A stretch of 41,151 nt of DNA from Clostridium grantii DSM 8605 (GCF_900129965.1 NZ_FQXM01000032.1:1-41151), one strand, 5' to 3'; positions 16,148 to 24,429 are shown, numbered from the stretch's first letter. The notes: a model not told the origin generated them from the letters alone. Program-made: numbers and translations.

Positions 16148-16552
16148 ATGACTCTTAAAGAAGCGAAATTTGTTTTTGAAAATCAACTCTCTGTTATGAA
16201 GAAAGAAGGTTTTATTGATGTAGAAACCTATGAAAAGGTTTCCGATACAAGCAAATTATTTTACCAAACCAGGTTTGAACAAATAAAGGAAAAGGAAGAA
16301 GCTATAAAAGAAGAACAACAGCGAATGTAGGCTGAAAAAATTATTGAACGAAGTAAGAATAGACAGGAAAGAAAGGCTTCTGCACTTTTAAACCTTGGCG
16401 TAGTATTTTTATTCTTAGCAGGATTAATTTTCGCTACTACTAACTGGAGTACTTTAGATCTTGGTGGTAAAGTTATTGCTGTAATATTTATGGGAAGTAT
16501 TTTAACTGCTAGAAGTTATGTAGCTGAAAATAAACCTAAGGAAAAAGGATAA
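16148..16552 (+). pseudogene. Small DUF2157-like membrane protein interrupted by one TAG codon
   Basis: 134 codons in a single frame, broken only by TAG at 16328-16330. Before it is a soluble helical part (MTLKEAKFVFENQLSVMKKE). After it come a charged helix (EKIIERSKNRQERKAS), two membrane segments (LNLGVVFLFLAGLIFATTNW and KVIAVIFMGSIL) and a lysine-rich end. The layout resembles the N-terminal part of DUF2157-type proteins. A good promoter and ribosome site (GTGAGG) precede it. Most likely a nonsense pseudogene; suppression or pyrrolysine decoding is possible in principle but nothing here supports it. Confidence 0.7.
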
Positions 16553-16572
16553 TTAAGAATATATAACGAAAT

Positions 16573-16599
16573 AAAGGGATGCTCAATTGAGCACCCTTT
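16573..16599. terminator. Bidirectional terminator
   Basis: AAAGGG and CCCTTT flank the perfect palindrome TGCTCAATTGAGCA, between the convergent amber-interrupted gene and the transporter operon. A-rich and T-rich flanks lie on both sides. Confidence 0.7.
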
Positions 16600-16615
16600 A
16601 AAATATTTGTAAAAT

Positions 16616-17221
16616 TTACATTCCTTTAGATAATTCAATAGCATTTACTGGACAAACATTATAGCAAGTTCCACATTCATCACAAAATTTAGGAATGATA
16701 GAGTATTTATCTCCTGCTTCTATGGCATTGAATGGGCATAGTGGTTTACATTTCCCGCAGGCAATACACTTATCTGTAATTATAAGACCAGCTTCATTTA
16801 CTGTTTCTCCACCAAAAGCAAATCTTTCTCTTTTCATTTTGACTTCTTTTCCGCTTAAATCAAATATTTCTCCTTTTCCTTTGGAAACATGGAAGAGGCT
16901 AGTGATATTATAAGAATTTTTGTCTGGGAACAATTCCTGTAAGCTTTTCTTGTTTTCAAAAACTTTCTCAATTTCAGAGGCACTTAATTCAGTTATTTCC
17001 CCTTGAATTCTAACTTGAGCATAATCTTTGTTCATTGCAGTGATAGCAATTTTATTATTATTTTTTAATTGATTATAAAAAGGTTTTACCTTTAAAGTAA
17101 TAAAATATAAACCATGGTCATTACTCATAATATCAATGATTCTTGAATGAGGTGTTCCATTTTCAGAAGTTGAAATCACCACAGATTTAATTTCTTTTAA
17201 CATTTCAAAAGCTTTTTTCAT
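16616..17221 (-). CDS. PNPOx-like flavin protein fused to a two-cluster ferredoxin
   Basis: 201 residues. Residues 1-130 form a pyridoxamine-phosphate-oxidase-like split barrel (VVISTSENGTPHSRIID, FITLKVKPFYNQL), which usually binds FMN or F420-like cofactors. Residues about 145-201 hold two 4Fe-4S motifs, CIACGKCKPLCP and CDECGTCYNVCP. Such clostridial proteins are presumed flavin reductases fed by ferredoxin-type clusters; the substrate is unknown. The start overlaps the stop of the transporter ATPase by 4 bp, so it belongs to the same operon and may act on the imported compound. Confidence 0.9.
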   Translation of the reverse strand: MKKAFEMLKEIKSVVISTSENGTPHSRIIDIMSNDHGLYFITLKVKPFYNQLKNNNKIAITAMNKDYAQVRIQGEITELSASEIEKVFENKKSLQELFPDKNSYNITSLFHVSKGKGEIFDLSGKEVKMKRERFAFGGETVNEAGLIITDKCIACGKCKPLCPFNAIEAGDKYSIIPKFCDECGTCYNVCPVNAIELSKGM

Positions 17222-18027
17222 AATAATAGCTCCTTTTCTTTTTTTATTAGTTCTTGTTCATACATTTCTTCAAAAATTTTCTCATCAATAATTGATTTAA
17301 ATCCTTTTACCCCAAGAAATTCTTTTACAAATTTTGTGGCAGGTTTAAAAATCAAATCTTCTTTAGTCCCCATTTGTTCAATTTTTCCATTGTTTAATAG
17401 AATTGTTTTAGTACCAAGTTTAAGAGCTTCTTCAATATCATGAGTAACAAAAAGTATGGTTTTTTTCAGCTTCTTGTGTAAATCTTTTAATTCATTTTGC
17501 AAACGAGTTCTGGCAATTTCGTCTACAGCGCCAAAGGGCTCATCCATTAAAATAATATCTGGATTTGCAGCTAGTGCTCTAGCCACACCTATTCTTTGCT
17601 TTTGACCTCCACTAAGCTCTCGTGGATAACGAATTAAAACTTCTTCATGAAGTCCAACTAATTGTACAAGCTCCTTAGCTCTTTTATTCATATAATCCAT
17701 ATCATTCTTTTCTAATTTAAGAACAAAATTAATGTTATCATTTATGGTCATATGTGGGAATAATCCTATTTGTTGAATAACATAGCCTATATTTCTTCTT
17801 AATTCTATAGTATCCCATTGATTTATTTCTTTACCTTTAATAAAAATCTCACCTTTATCAGGGGTGATAAGTTTATTTACCATTTTAAGCAAAGTAGTTT
17901 TACCACACCCAGAAGGGCCAAGGATTGTTATAAATTCACCTTCCTCTATGGATAAATCAAGATTTTCAATAACCTGGGTATCTTTAGAATAACTTTTTAC
18001 AATATTGCTGAATTTTATAATGGTCAT
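17218..18027 (-). CDS. OpuC/ProV-type ABC transporter ATPase
   Basis: 269 residues. Walker A GPSGCGKTT (about 37-45), Q-loop in YVIQQIGLFPHM, signature LSGGQKQR, Walker B IILMDEPFGAVDE, and a switch histidine in FVTHDIEEAL. It matches the quaternary-amine (glycine betaine, carnitine, choline) ATPases. It lacks the C-terminal CBS pair that OpuCA-type proteins use for osmotic sensing, ending instead in a short charged helix. It overlaps both neighbours by a few bases, consistent with one transcript from the MarR-flanked promoter. Confidence 0.93.
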   Translation of the reverse strand: MTIIKFSNIVKSYSKDTQVIENLDLSIEEGEFITILGPSGCGKTTLLKMVNKLITPDKGEIFIKGKEINQWDTIELRRNIGYVIQQIGLFPHMTINDNINFVLKLEKNDMDYMNKRAKELVQLVGLHEEVLIRYPRELSGGQKQRIGVARALAANPDIILMDEPFGAVDEIARTRLQNELKDLHKKLKKTILFVTHDIEEALKLGTKTILLNNGKIEQMGTKEDLIFKPATKFVKEFLGVKGFKSIIDEKIFEEMYEQELIKKEKELLL

Positions 18028-18911
18028 TATAGCAAACCTTTCTTCTTCAAAAATTCATTAGCCACATCTTTAGGGTCCTGTTTTTCAATTTCTACAAGAT
18101 AATTCATCTCAATAATTTCATCATTGCTAATATTATCTGTTAAAAGTTCAAGTACTTCTTCTAATTCAGGATATTTATTTAATGTTTCGTTTGTAACTAA
18201 AGTTGCTGCAAAATAAGAAGGGAAAAAATTCTTATCATCTTCAAGTACAATTAATCCTTCTTCTTTTAATCTTCCATCAGTAGAAAAAACATTTATAACA
18301 TCAACTTCATCTGAAGCTATAGCTTCATACTTTAATCCAATATCTAATTCTTTTTTCTCCTTAAAATCAAAGCCATAAGTATTTTCTAACCCTAAGTAAC
18401 CATCTTCTCTTTCATAGAAGTCATATTCAGCACCAAAAGTTAATTCTTCATTATATTTAGCTAAATCAGAATATGTTTTGATATTATACTTTTCTGCCAC
18501 CTCTTTTTTTACTGCTAGGCCAAAGGTATTATTAAAGCCGTAAAGGCCAGTCCATTTTATATTATAATTATCTTCATAACCCTTTTTCACAGCCTCATAT
18601 AATTCATTAGGATCATTTATTAATTCTTCTTTTAATACAAATAGAAGACCTGTCCCCGTATATTCAGGATATATATCAATTTCTCCTTTTTCCATAGCAG
18701 GCTGAATATTAGAAGTACCTCCGCCTATTCCAGGTTTTTGTTCTACTGTTATATCAGTTTTTTCTTCAATAAGTTGGGAGAGCATCTCTACTATTATATA
18801 TTGCTCTGTCATAGGTTTACCTGCTATAACTATCTTTTTATTATCGCTAGTACAGCCAACCAACATAAAAATAGAAGCTAACATACAAATAATTATTGAT
18901 TTTTTAAACAT
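18027..18911 (-). CDS. OpuCC/OsmF-type substrate-binding lipoprotein
   Basis: 294 residues. It has a lipoprotein signal with lipobox LVGC near residue 20, then the quaternary-amine binding fold: IVIAGKPMTEQYIIVEML, GGGTSNIQPAMEKGEIDIYPEYTGTG (D-Y-P-E-Y-T-G core), FNNTFGLAVKKE. It should sit on the outer membrane face and feed the single permease. An 8-bp overlap with the permease gene supports cotranslation. The ligand could be a betaine or another small cationic compound; the sequence does not decide. Confidence 0.92.
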   Translation of the reverse strand: MFKKSIIICMLASIFMLVGCTSDNKKIVIAGKPMTEQYIIVEMLSQLIEEKTDITVEQKPGIGGGTSNIQPAMEKGEIDIYPEYTGTGLLFVLKEELINDPNELYEAVKKGYEDNYNIKWTGLYGFNNTFGLAVKKEVAEKYNIKTYSDLAKYNEELTFGAEYDFYEREDGYLGLENTYGFDFKEKKELDIGLKYEAIASDEVDVINVFSTDGRLKEEGLIVLEDDKNFFPSYFAATLVTNETLNKYPELEEVLELLTDNISNDEIIEMNYLVEIEKQDPKDVANEFLKKKGLL

Positions 18912-19572
18912 TTAAACTTCCCCCCATTGATCCATTTCCTAAAATTCTTTTTCTTAATTTTTTTTCAACTATTTCTAAAAGAAAATCAGTGACTATTGCA
19001 AGTAAAGCAACTAGTAAGCTACCTCCTATAGTCATTTCAGGATAATTTGTTGTAATACCTCTCCATATTGCTTTACCTAATCCACCGGCTCCGATAAATG
19101 AAGCTATTCCACCTAAAGCAATTGTCATAATTACCATAGTACGAAAGCCAGTCATTATTACAGGACTTGCTAATGGTAATTGTATTTTTAATAACAACTG
19201 ACTATTAGTAACCCCCATTCCAACGGCTGACTCAATTACTTGATCATCTACCTCCATTATGCCTGTATAAGTATTTCTGATTATAGGTAAAATCCCGTAA
19301 ATAGACAGAGCGATAATTGCACTACTATTACCTATTCCTGTTATGGACACCAAAAATCCAAATAAAGCAATGGAAGGAATGGTGTACAAAAAGTTGGTAA
19401 TTGTAAGCAGAATTTTAGCTAATACCTCATTACGAGTCATTACTATACCTAATGCAATACCTGTAATTGTAATTATTAGTACAGCTATTAGGGTTAGCAT
19501 CATGTGTTGCAATATGAGCTCTAAGAAAAAATCCCATCGCTCTACATAAAGTTGTAATATGCCTTTTATCAC
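18904..19572 (-). CDS. OpuCB/ProW-type permease
   Basis: 222 residues from GTG 19572, preferred over the GTG at 19584 because AGAGGTGA lies at the right distance only for the inner one. Five to six membrane segments. The ATPase-contact loop lies in ESAVGMGVTNSQLLLKIQLPLASPVI (E-S-A-G-M-G and L-P-L-A), and the ending GGLGKAIWRG is typical. Most OpuC systems encode two permeases; only one is here, so it may act as a homodimer. First gene of the transporter operon, behind two MarR-type palindromes. Confidence 0.9.
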   Translation of the reverse strand: MIKGILQLYVERWDFFLELILQHMMLTLIAVLIITITGIALGIVMTRNEVLAKILLTITNFLYTIPSIALFGFLVSITGIGNSSAIIALSIYGILPIIRNTYTGIMEVDDQVIESAVGMGVTNSQLLLKIQLPLASPVIMTGFRTMVIMTIALGGIASFIGAGGLGKAIWRGITTNYPEMTIGGSLLVALLAIVTDFLLEIVEKKLRKRILGNGSMGGSLNV

Positions 19573-19593
19573 TTTTGAAATCACCTCTAAATA

Positions 19594-19625
19594 TAGTCTA
19601 TATCAAAGTATATTTATATAGACTA
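19594..19625. promoter_or_regulatory. Inverted repeat in the leader of the transporter operon
   Basis: TAGTCTATAT (19594-19603) and ATATAGACTA (19616-19625) are perfectly complementary around a 12-bp spacer, just before the ribosome site. Either an operator or an RNA hairpin that affects translation. It is unrelated in sequence to the MarR palindromes. Confidence 0.55.
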
Positions 19626-19658
19626 ATTTTTATTAACATTGCCATAATAAATTCAAAA

Positions 19659-19730
19659 TTACTTTTATATAAAAGTATGTTGTTAAAAAAATAGAAGTTA
19701 CTTTTATATAAAAGTATGTTGTTAAAAAAT
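19659..19730. promoter_or_regulatory. Two MarR-type operators in a direct repeat
   Basis: The 18-bp palindrome TACTTTTATATAAAAGTA occurs at 19660-19677 and 19699-19716. Each is followed by TGTTGTTAAAAAA, giving a direct repeat with a 39-bp period. A third, 20-bp copy lies in the marR promoter at 20184-20203. The same symmetric site before the regulator and before the transporter genes strongly suggests that the MarR protein binds all three. Confidence 0.8.
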
Positions 19731-19736
19731 ATATGA

Positions 19737-20174
19737 TTATAAATTATTCTTTTTAAAATTGTCATAAACCATCTCTAAACCATCTTTAAAGCTCTTAATT
19801 TGTTCCTCAGTCATACCAATATACTGGATACTATAAAGTTTCTCGGATATTTCTATGAAATCTTCTTTAAGCTCCTTTCCTTTTTCGGTTAAAAAAACCA
19901 TTGAATAACGGCTATCTTCTTCATTAGTACGTGTGCTTAAATAACCTAATTCATTTAATTTTCTTACTAATACAGTAACTGTTGAGCGATCTCTACATAT
20001 GGAATTAGATATTTCTGTTTTAGTCATTTCACCTTTCTTCAATAAAGCTGCAATAATATCTCCATGTGATGGGGCCAAACCATTGTATCCACGGTTTATT
20101 AATTCTTCAACAATTAATTTATTAGTATATTCTTTAATTCTTGATATTTTTGAAATTGTATTATCTGCTTTCAT
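19737..20174 (-). CDS. MarR-family regulator of the transporter operon
   Basis: 145 residues. Winged helix: MTKTEISNSICRDRSTVTVL (recognition helix) and wing YLSTRTNEEDSRYSMVFLTEKG, with the conserved D-x-R. The N- and C-terminal helices form the dimer domain. It lies directly upstream of the transporter operon on the same strand. Its own promoter has the shared palindrome exactly in the -35/-10 spacer, so autorepression is likely. The ATG is only 6 nt after the -10 hexamer, so the mRNA should have no leader or almost none, and no Shine-Dalgarno is visible. MarR proteins usually release DNA on binding small aromatic ligands or on oxidation; the signal here is unknown. Confidence 0.92.
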   Translation of the reverse strand: MKADNTISKISRIKEYTNKLIVEELINRGYNGLAPSHGDIIAALLKKGEMTKTEISNSICRDRSTVTVLVRKLNELGYLSTRTNEEDSRYSMVFLTEKGKELKEDFIEISEKLYSIQYIGMTEEQIKSFKDGLEMVYDNFKKNNL

Positions 20175-20180
20175 AATTGA

Positions 20181-20209
20181 ATTATACTTTTATATAAAAG
20201 TATTGTCAA
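20181..20209 (-). promoter_or_regulatory. marR promoter with operator; predicted leaderless start
   Basis: Minus strand: TTGACA (20209-20204), 17 bp, TATAAT (20186-20181). The palindrome ATACTTTTATATAAAAGTAT fills the spacer and the edge of the -10. The MarR ATG begins at 20174, about where transcription should start. Confidence 0.8.
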
Positions 20210-20345
20210 GTAGAGTATAAGTAAAAATTAAGTTTCCCTATGGCACCCCTATATACATAGTAAGGAAAAATCTTATTTAATTAATGGGGGAAAGTATATC
20301 GGAAGTTAATGTTTATTAATGTAAAAGGGGGAGTGAAATTACAAA

Positions 20346-21109
20346 ATGAAAACGGAAGACCTAAAAGTTATTGATATAAGAAGGTATACTGGTTCAAAAT
20401 CTAAAATAGTTAGTTATGAAAATAATGAAATCATATTTACTAAAGAAAATCAGATTCATAATAAATATTATTATAGTATTAATAAATATAACGTCAAAAC
20501 AGATTTCCTAGAAGAAATATATAAGTACGAAACTCCGCCCTATGAATACACTTGCCAATATATCAGTACACAGGGAGAAGATATAGTAATAATAAAAATG
20601 CATTTTACATATAAGGTGGAAGTTGATATTGTACATAAAATATCAGGAAAACTTAAATCTAGGCATTGCTTTGAAACAAAAGAAGAAGTAACATCCATTC
20701 CAATTTTAGAGAAAAGGATTTCATAACTCAAATTGAGAAAATACATGCCCTAAATAAAACAAGTCTAGAATCCACAGTTGTAAAAGAAATAAATCATAAT
20801 GATATTAAAGGGACTTTATTTTATGGTGACAAAATATATGATAAAATAGAAAGAGAGCATTGTATAGAGATCAAAGGCTTATATAATTGTCAGTACAATT
20901 TGAATTTTGAAAATGATAAGAATTTATGGTTTCAAAAATTTATAAATCATAGATATTTAATTACTACAAAATGGTTTGAAGATGAAGAGGATAATTATTA
21001 TGAGTTTGTTTATATTGCAGATATTAAAGAAAATAATAAAATCAAATATGAGGGAGCTTGTGAAATCTACAATAACCATTTGATTTTATATGATGAATTT
21101 TGGGATTGA
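20346..21109 (+). pseudogene. Unknown protein, one frameshift
   Basis: The first part (20346-20726, 126 codons, MKTEDLKVIDIRRYTGSKSK...) and the following frame (from about 20712: EKDFITQIEKIHALNKTS ... to NHLILYDEFWD at 21109) read as one protein if a single A is restored in GAGAAAAGGAT at about 20709-20719. Beta-strand-rich alternating pattern with aromatic residues, no membrane segment. Possibly beta-propeller-like, but I do not recognise a family. The ribosome site GGGGGAG precedes the first ATG. Either a recent pseudogene or a sequencing error in a short homopolymer. The next gene begins 60 bp later on the same strand. Confidence 0.55.
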
Positions 21110-21168
21110 TTTTTTAAAGAGGTGTAAACTAAAAGGGTAATTAAAATATAAAAAATGAGGAAAGATAA

Positions 21169-22908
21169 ATGAAAAAAGAAAAGTTTGGAATCATAAAAAT
21201 TTTAGTTCAAAATTTAGCAATATTAATGATTGTATTTTCAGGTATAGCTAATATAGTGCTTTCAATGCCATATAGATTTGATGAACTTAGTTTTTTTGGT
21301 AACTATTATTCTAAAATCAATACCGAAACAATGGCCATTCACGGAGCACTTAAATCAATAATAGGTTTTATTTTATTGACTCTTTCCTATAGATTATACA
21401 AAAGAATGAAGTCAGCATGGATTATTACTTTAGTGACAATAGGTATTTCAGCTACATTACACATTGTGAATTCCTATACAATTTTTAATTTTTTCACAAT
21501 GTTTGAAATATTTATTATCTTAGTTCTTGGTTTTTCATATAAAGACTTTACTAGAAGCTCAGATCCATTATCTACAAAAAATGCTATTATGCTTGCATTA
21601 TTATCAATAGTATTTGTGGTAATAAATACGGCCATTAGGTTATTTCAATTAAGAGCTAACTATAATGGAGTAGTTTACTTTTGGGATAGTATAGTTAATT
21701 CTATCAAACTTTTATTTCTCATGGATACTTCTGTAATCAAAGCTACAACTAATTTAGGGAAAATATATGTAGATGCATCAATAGGTTTAAATTGGGTATT
21801 TATAATAAGTGCATTATTATTGGTATTAAAGCCTATAGTTTATAACCCTATTATAAGCAGTAAAGATAGGAAAAAAGTTTTGGAATTAGTTAATAATTAC
21901 GGACAAAATCCCATGTCCTATCTTGCTATTGAAAAGGATAAGAAGTATTTTTTTGGCAATCTTTCAGAGGGCGTTATTGCTTATGGATTGGTTAAGGATG
22001 TGATGGTCTGTTGTGGAGATATGATTTGCGCAGAAGAAGAGGCACCACTTTTCATTAAAGAATTCATGAGTTTTTGTAAAAGAAATAAATATAGTGTGAT
22101 CTTTATAAATGTAACAGATAAGTTCCTTAGTTTGTATAATGACCTAGGGTTTCAAAGTGTAAAATATGGTGAAGATGCCACTTTTAAGCTTTCAGAGTAC
22201 AATTTAGCAGGTGGTAAAATAGCTAAAGTGAGAGCAGCTATAAATCATGCAAATAAAGCTGGTATTTTAGTTTCAGAATATAAACCATTAGAACACAAAG
22301 ATATGAAAATAGAAAATGAAATTAATGAAGTTTCAAATGAATGGTTAAAATCAAAAAAAAGTGGAGAATTATCTTTTATGTTGGGGGGAGTAGGACTAGA
22401 AGAACCCTTAGGAAGAAGATACTTTTTTGCTAAAGATGCAAATGACAAAATCTTAGGATTTGTTGTATTCGTACCTTATGATGCTAATAAAGGTTACTTG
22501 GCTGATATAACAAGAAGAAGAAATGATGCACCCCAAGGTGTATTAGAAAAAATAATTTACGATGCTTTTATGATCATGAAAGAAGAAGGTGTTGTTTGGG
22601 GCAATATGGGATTAGTCCCTTTAGCTAACCTTAGAGAAGAAAATGAAAAAGTTAAAACAGTTACCCTGTTATTTGAATTTATATATGAAAACCTTAATAA
22701 TTTTTATGGATTTAAACCATTATATAAAGCAAAAGAAAAATATGCCCCAACACATTGGGTTCCTAGATATTTGGTGTACAATCCAAAATTAATTACTCCA
22801 CAAATGGCTTATGCAATAGTTAAAATTCAAAATCCTAAAGGAATAAAGGACTATATTTTACCTATAATGAATCAAAAATCATTTATCAAAAGAAAAACAA
22901 CTGAATGA
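21169..22908 (+). CDS. mprF: MprF-like phosphatidylglycerol aminoacyltransferase, short form
   Basis: 579 residues. About six N-terminal membrane segments (to about residue 225), then a cytosolic DUF2156/GNAT-type aminoacyl-tRNA-dependent transferase domain: NPMSYLAIEKDKKYFF, GNLSEGVIAYGL, INVTDKFLSLYNDLGFQSVKYGEDA, the catalytic-type segment YLADITRRRNDAPQGVLEKI, and NFYGFKPLYKAKEKYAPTHW near the end. It attaches lysine or alanine to phosphatidylglycerol, lowering surface negative charge and giving resistance to cationic peptides. Classical MprF has about 14 membrane segments including a flippase part; here the flippase half is largely missing. The start follows GAGGAAAG. Confidence 0.9.
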   Translation: MKKEKFGIIKILVQNLAILMIVFSGIANIVLSMPYRFDELSFFGNYYSKINTETMAIHGALKSIIGFILLTLSYRLYKRMKSAWIITLVTIGISATLHIVNSYTIFNFFTMFEIFIILVLGFSYKDFTRSSDPLSTKNAIMLALLSIVFVVINTAIRLFQLRANYNGVVYFWDSIVNSIKLLFLMDTSVIKATTNLGKIYVDASIGLNWVFIISALLLVLKPIVYNPIISSKDRKKVLELVNNYGQNPMSYLAIEKDKKYFFGNLSEGVIAYGLVKDVMVCCGDMICAEEEAPLFIKEFMSFCKRNKYSVIFINVTDKFLSLYNDLGFQSVKYGEDATFKLSEYNLAGGKIAKVRAAINHANKAGILVSEYKPLEHKDMKIENEINEVSNEWLKSKKSGELSFMLGGVGLEEPLGRRYFFAKDANDKILGFVVFVPYDANKGYLADITRRRNDAPQGVLEKIIYDAFMIMKEEGVVWGNMGLVPLANLREENEKVKTVTLLFEFIYENLNNFYGFKPLYKAKEKYAPTHWVPRYLVYNPKLITPQMAYAIVKIQNPKGIKDYILPIMNQKSFIKRKTTE

Positions 22909-23117
22909 CAAATGTTGATGAGTAAGCAACATCAATGTTGTTGAGGAAAATACAGGAGAAGATATTATGATAAAACCATGAAAAATAAAAACTTACAGAT
23001 AAGCTTTTTCAATCATACACCTTCTCCAAAATAATATTTTCACAAAATCCTCCAGGGGCTTTTAACTAAAAGGGAGGAATTCTCCTATCTTCTATAAGTG
23101 GGAGATGGATAGCCCGT

Positions 23118-23190
23118 ATTATTTTTGGTTCGATACCAAAAATAATAACTTCTTGACGAATAAGTAAGTATGGAGTATATATAATACTCC
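23118..23190. other. Two strong hairpins beside a chemoreceptor remnant
   Basis: ATTATTTTTGGT / ACCAAAAATAAT (23118-23129, 23135-23146) is a perfect 12-bp stem with a 5-nt loop. GGAGTAT / ATACTCC (23172-23190) is a second stem. The upstream part also has imperfect short complementarity (GGGAGGAATTCTCC near 23078). Hairpin clusters like this occur at the ends of IS200/IS605-type elements, so this may be an end remnant; no transposase or TnpB is present. Otherwise the gap 22909-23214 is empty of genes. Confidence 0.45.
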
Positions 23191-23214
23191 AGCACAGTAC
23201 AAGGGTGAGTTTGA

Positions 23215-23463
23215 TATCATATCTGTTGTATCTTTTGCTGCATTTGCTGAACGTGCTGCAAGATTTCTAACTTCTTCTGCTACCACTGCAAATCCTTTTC
23301 CATTTTGTCCAGCTCTTGCTGCTTCAATCGCAGCATTTAAGGATGCTCCATCTCTGTCTGCTAATTGTGCTGTCTTTTCCTCAATGACATAATTAGCAGT
23401 TCCATCTGGTAATACGATTGCCATATCTAAAAATCCCAGTTCCTCAACATTCTTTTTAAATTT
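23215..23463 (-). pseudogene. Internally deleted chemoreceptor remnant
   Basis: Minus-strand frame: part of an extracellular Cache sensor (NVEELGFLDMAIVLPDGTAN, TAQLADRD) is joined directly to the cytoplasmic signalling tip (SLNAAIEAARAGQNGKGFAV, then EEVRNLAARSANAAKDTTDM). More than half of a normal receptor, including the second membrane segment and HAMP, has been deleted at the join. After 23215 homology ends at unrelated sequence with hairpins. It is from a different receptor than 4264-6114. Confidence 0.85.
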
Positions 23464-23805
23464 TTTTGTTAATTAAATTAACTTTATCAATCAAATTAAC
23501 TTTATTAGAATATTTTTAGTAACCAAAGAAAAGTGGAAAGGGCAAGTGTAATTTTGAGTTAATATATGTAAAAAAAGATTGAAATGGGTTATAAAATATG
23601 ATAAATTATTATTGTTAAAAAAATACAAATATACATAATATATCAATAAAACAAGTTTTTTAATCTAAGAAGACACATAAGATTAAAGGATTTCCACTTT
23701 ATTAATATTAAAAATGTAATATTGCAGTCCATATAGATGTACAGGTATCCCAGTTCAACTATTAAGTTTCACAGTGGGATTCCTATAGATGACCAATTTG
23801 AAATG

Positions 23806-23843
23806 AAAAGTGTATTAAGGAGTATTCCTTATGCACTTTTTAT
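23806..23843 (+). terminator. Terminator or attenuator ahead of the element-like gene cluster
   Basis: AAAAGTGTATTAAGGA pairs with TCCTTATGCACTTTT (one internal mismatch zone), then TTTATTT, with a longer T-run about 20 nt further on. It lies about 80 bp before the first gene of the cluster. It either insulates the cluster or attenuates its transcription. The rest of 23464-23925 is AT-rich with no gene; ATCCCA/TGGGAT near 23745-23780 may form a further stem. Confidence 0.55.
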
Positions 23844-23925
23844 TTCTGTGGTCATTTTTTTTTTTTGCCTTTTTTTCAAATTACAAATTATCACAAAAAA
23901 ATAAATTAATCAGGAGGAGAATTTT

Positions 23926-24429
23926 ATGTTGGATGTAACATCAAAGAAAAAAATAAGTAGGAGGGGTGATTTTATTATAAGAATACCCAAAAAAGAAGAG
24001 ATTATTGAGTATGTGTATATTGAAAATGATGGTTCTAAGACAGTTATTCCAAGATGTGAATTAAGTGTAGAAGTAGATGACGTAATGTATAAGGAATTAA
24101 AAAAAGAAAGTAATAACAATGAGGTTGAATTTCACAAGCATAGAAGCTGCTTAAATTATTCCCTTAATGATTATGAAATGCTAGATAAATTTCTTGAAAA
24201 AAATCATGGCAATGATGATATTGTTGATGAAGTTTTTAAGATTATGCAAAGTCAGAAATTAAAAAAAGCAATAGATTTATTATTGCCTCAGCAAAAGAAA
24301 GTACTTTATAAAAAATTTTGTGAAAAAAAAACTAATACTGAAATTGCAAAAGAAGAAGGGCGAAGTGAGGCAGCTATTAGAAATAAACTCAGGAAAATAT
24401 ACAATAAATTACAAAAACAATTGGAATAA
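23926..24429 (+). CDS. Sigma-70 region-4-like DNA-binding protein
   Basis: 167 residues. Only the C-terminal part is recognisable: LLPQQKKVLYKKFCEKKTN followed by the helix-turn-helix TEIAKEEGRSEAAIRNKLRKI, the form of sigma region 4. The N-terminal 100 residues have no recognisable region 2, so this is probably an activator or small sigma-like protein of the kind found in phages and conjugative elements. The start has an excellent site (AGGAGGAG). A G-rich stretch, GGGGTTCGAATTTGCC at 24460-24475, follows the gene. First gene of a collinear cluster to 31207. Confidence 0.8.
   Translation: MLDVTSKKKISRRGDFIIRIPKKEEIIEYVYIENDGSKTVIPRCELSVEVDDVMYKELKKESNNNEVEFHKHRSCLNYSLNDYEMLDKFLEKNHGNDDIVDEVFKIMQSQKLKKAIDLLLPQQKKVLYKKFCEKKTNTEIAKEEGRSEAAIRNKLRKIYNKLQKQLE

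Noticed and set aside
20700..20730. Programmed ribosomal frameshifting between the two frames of the unknown gene
   Set aside because: Only four A occur and no slippery heptamer with a downstream pseudoknot is evident; a one-base loss is simpler.
23640..23925. A riboswitch in the leader of the element-like cluster
   Set aside because: A terminator-like stem and a further possible stem exist, but no conserved riboswitch core (GEMM, SAM, TPP, T-box and similar) could be recognised.
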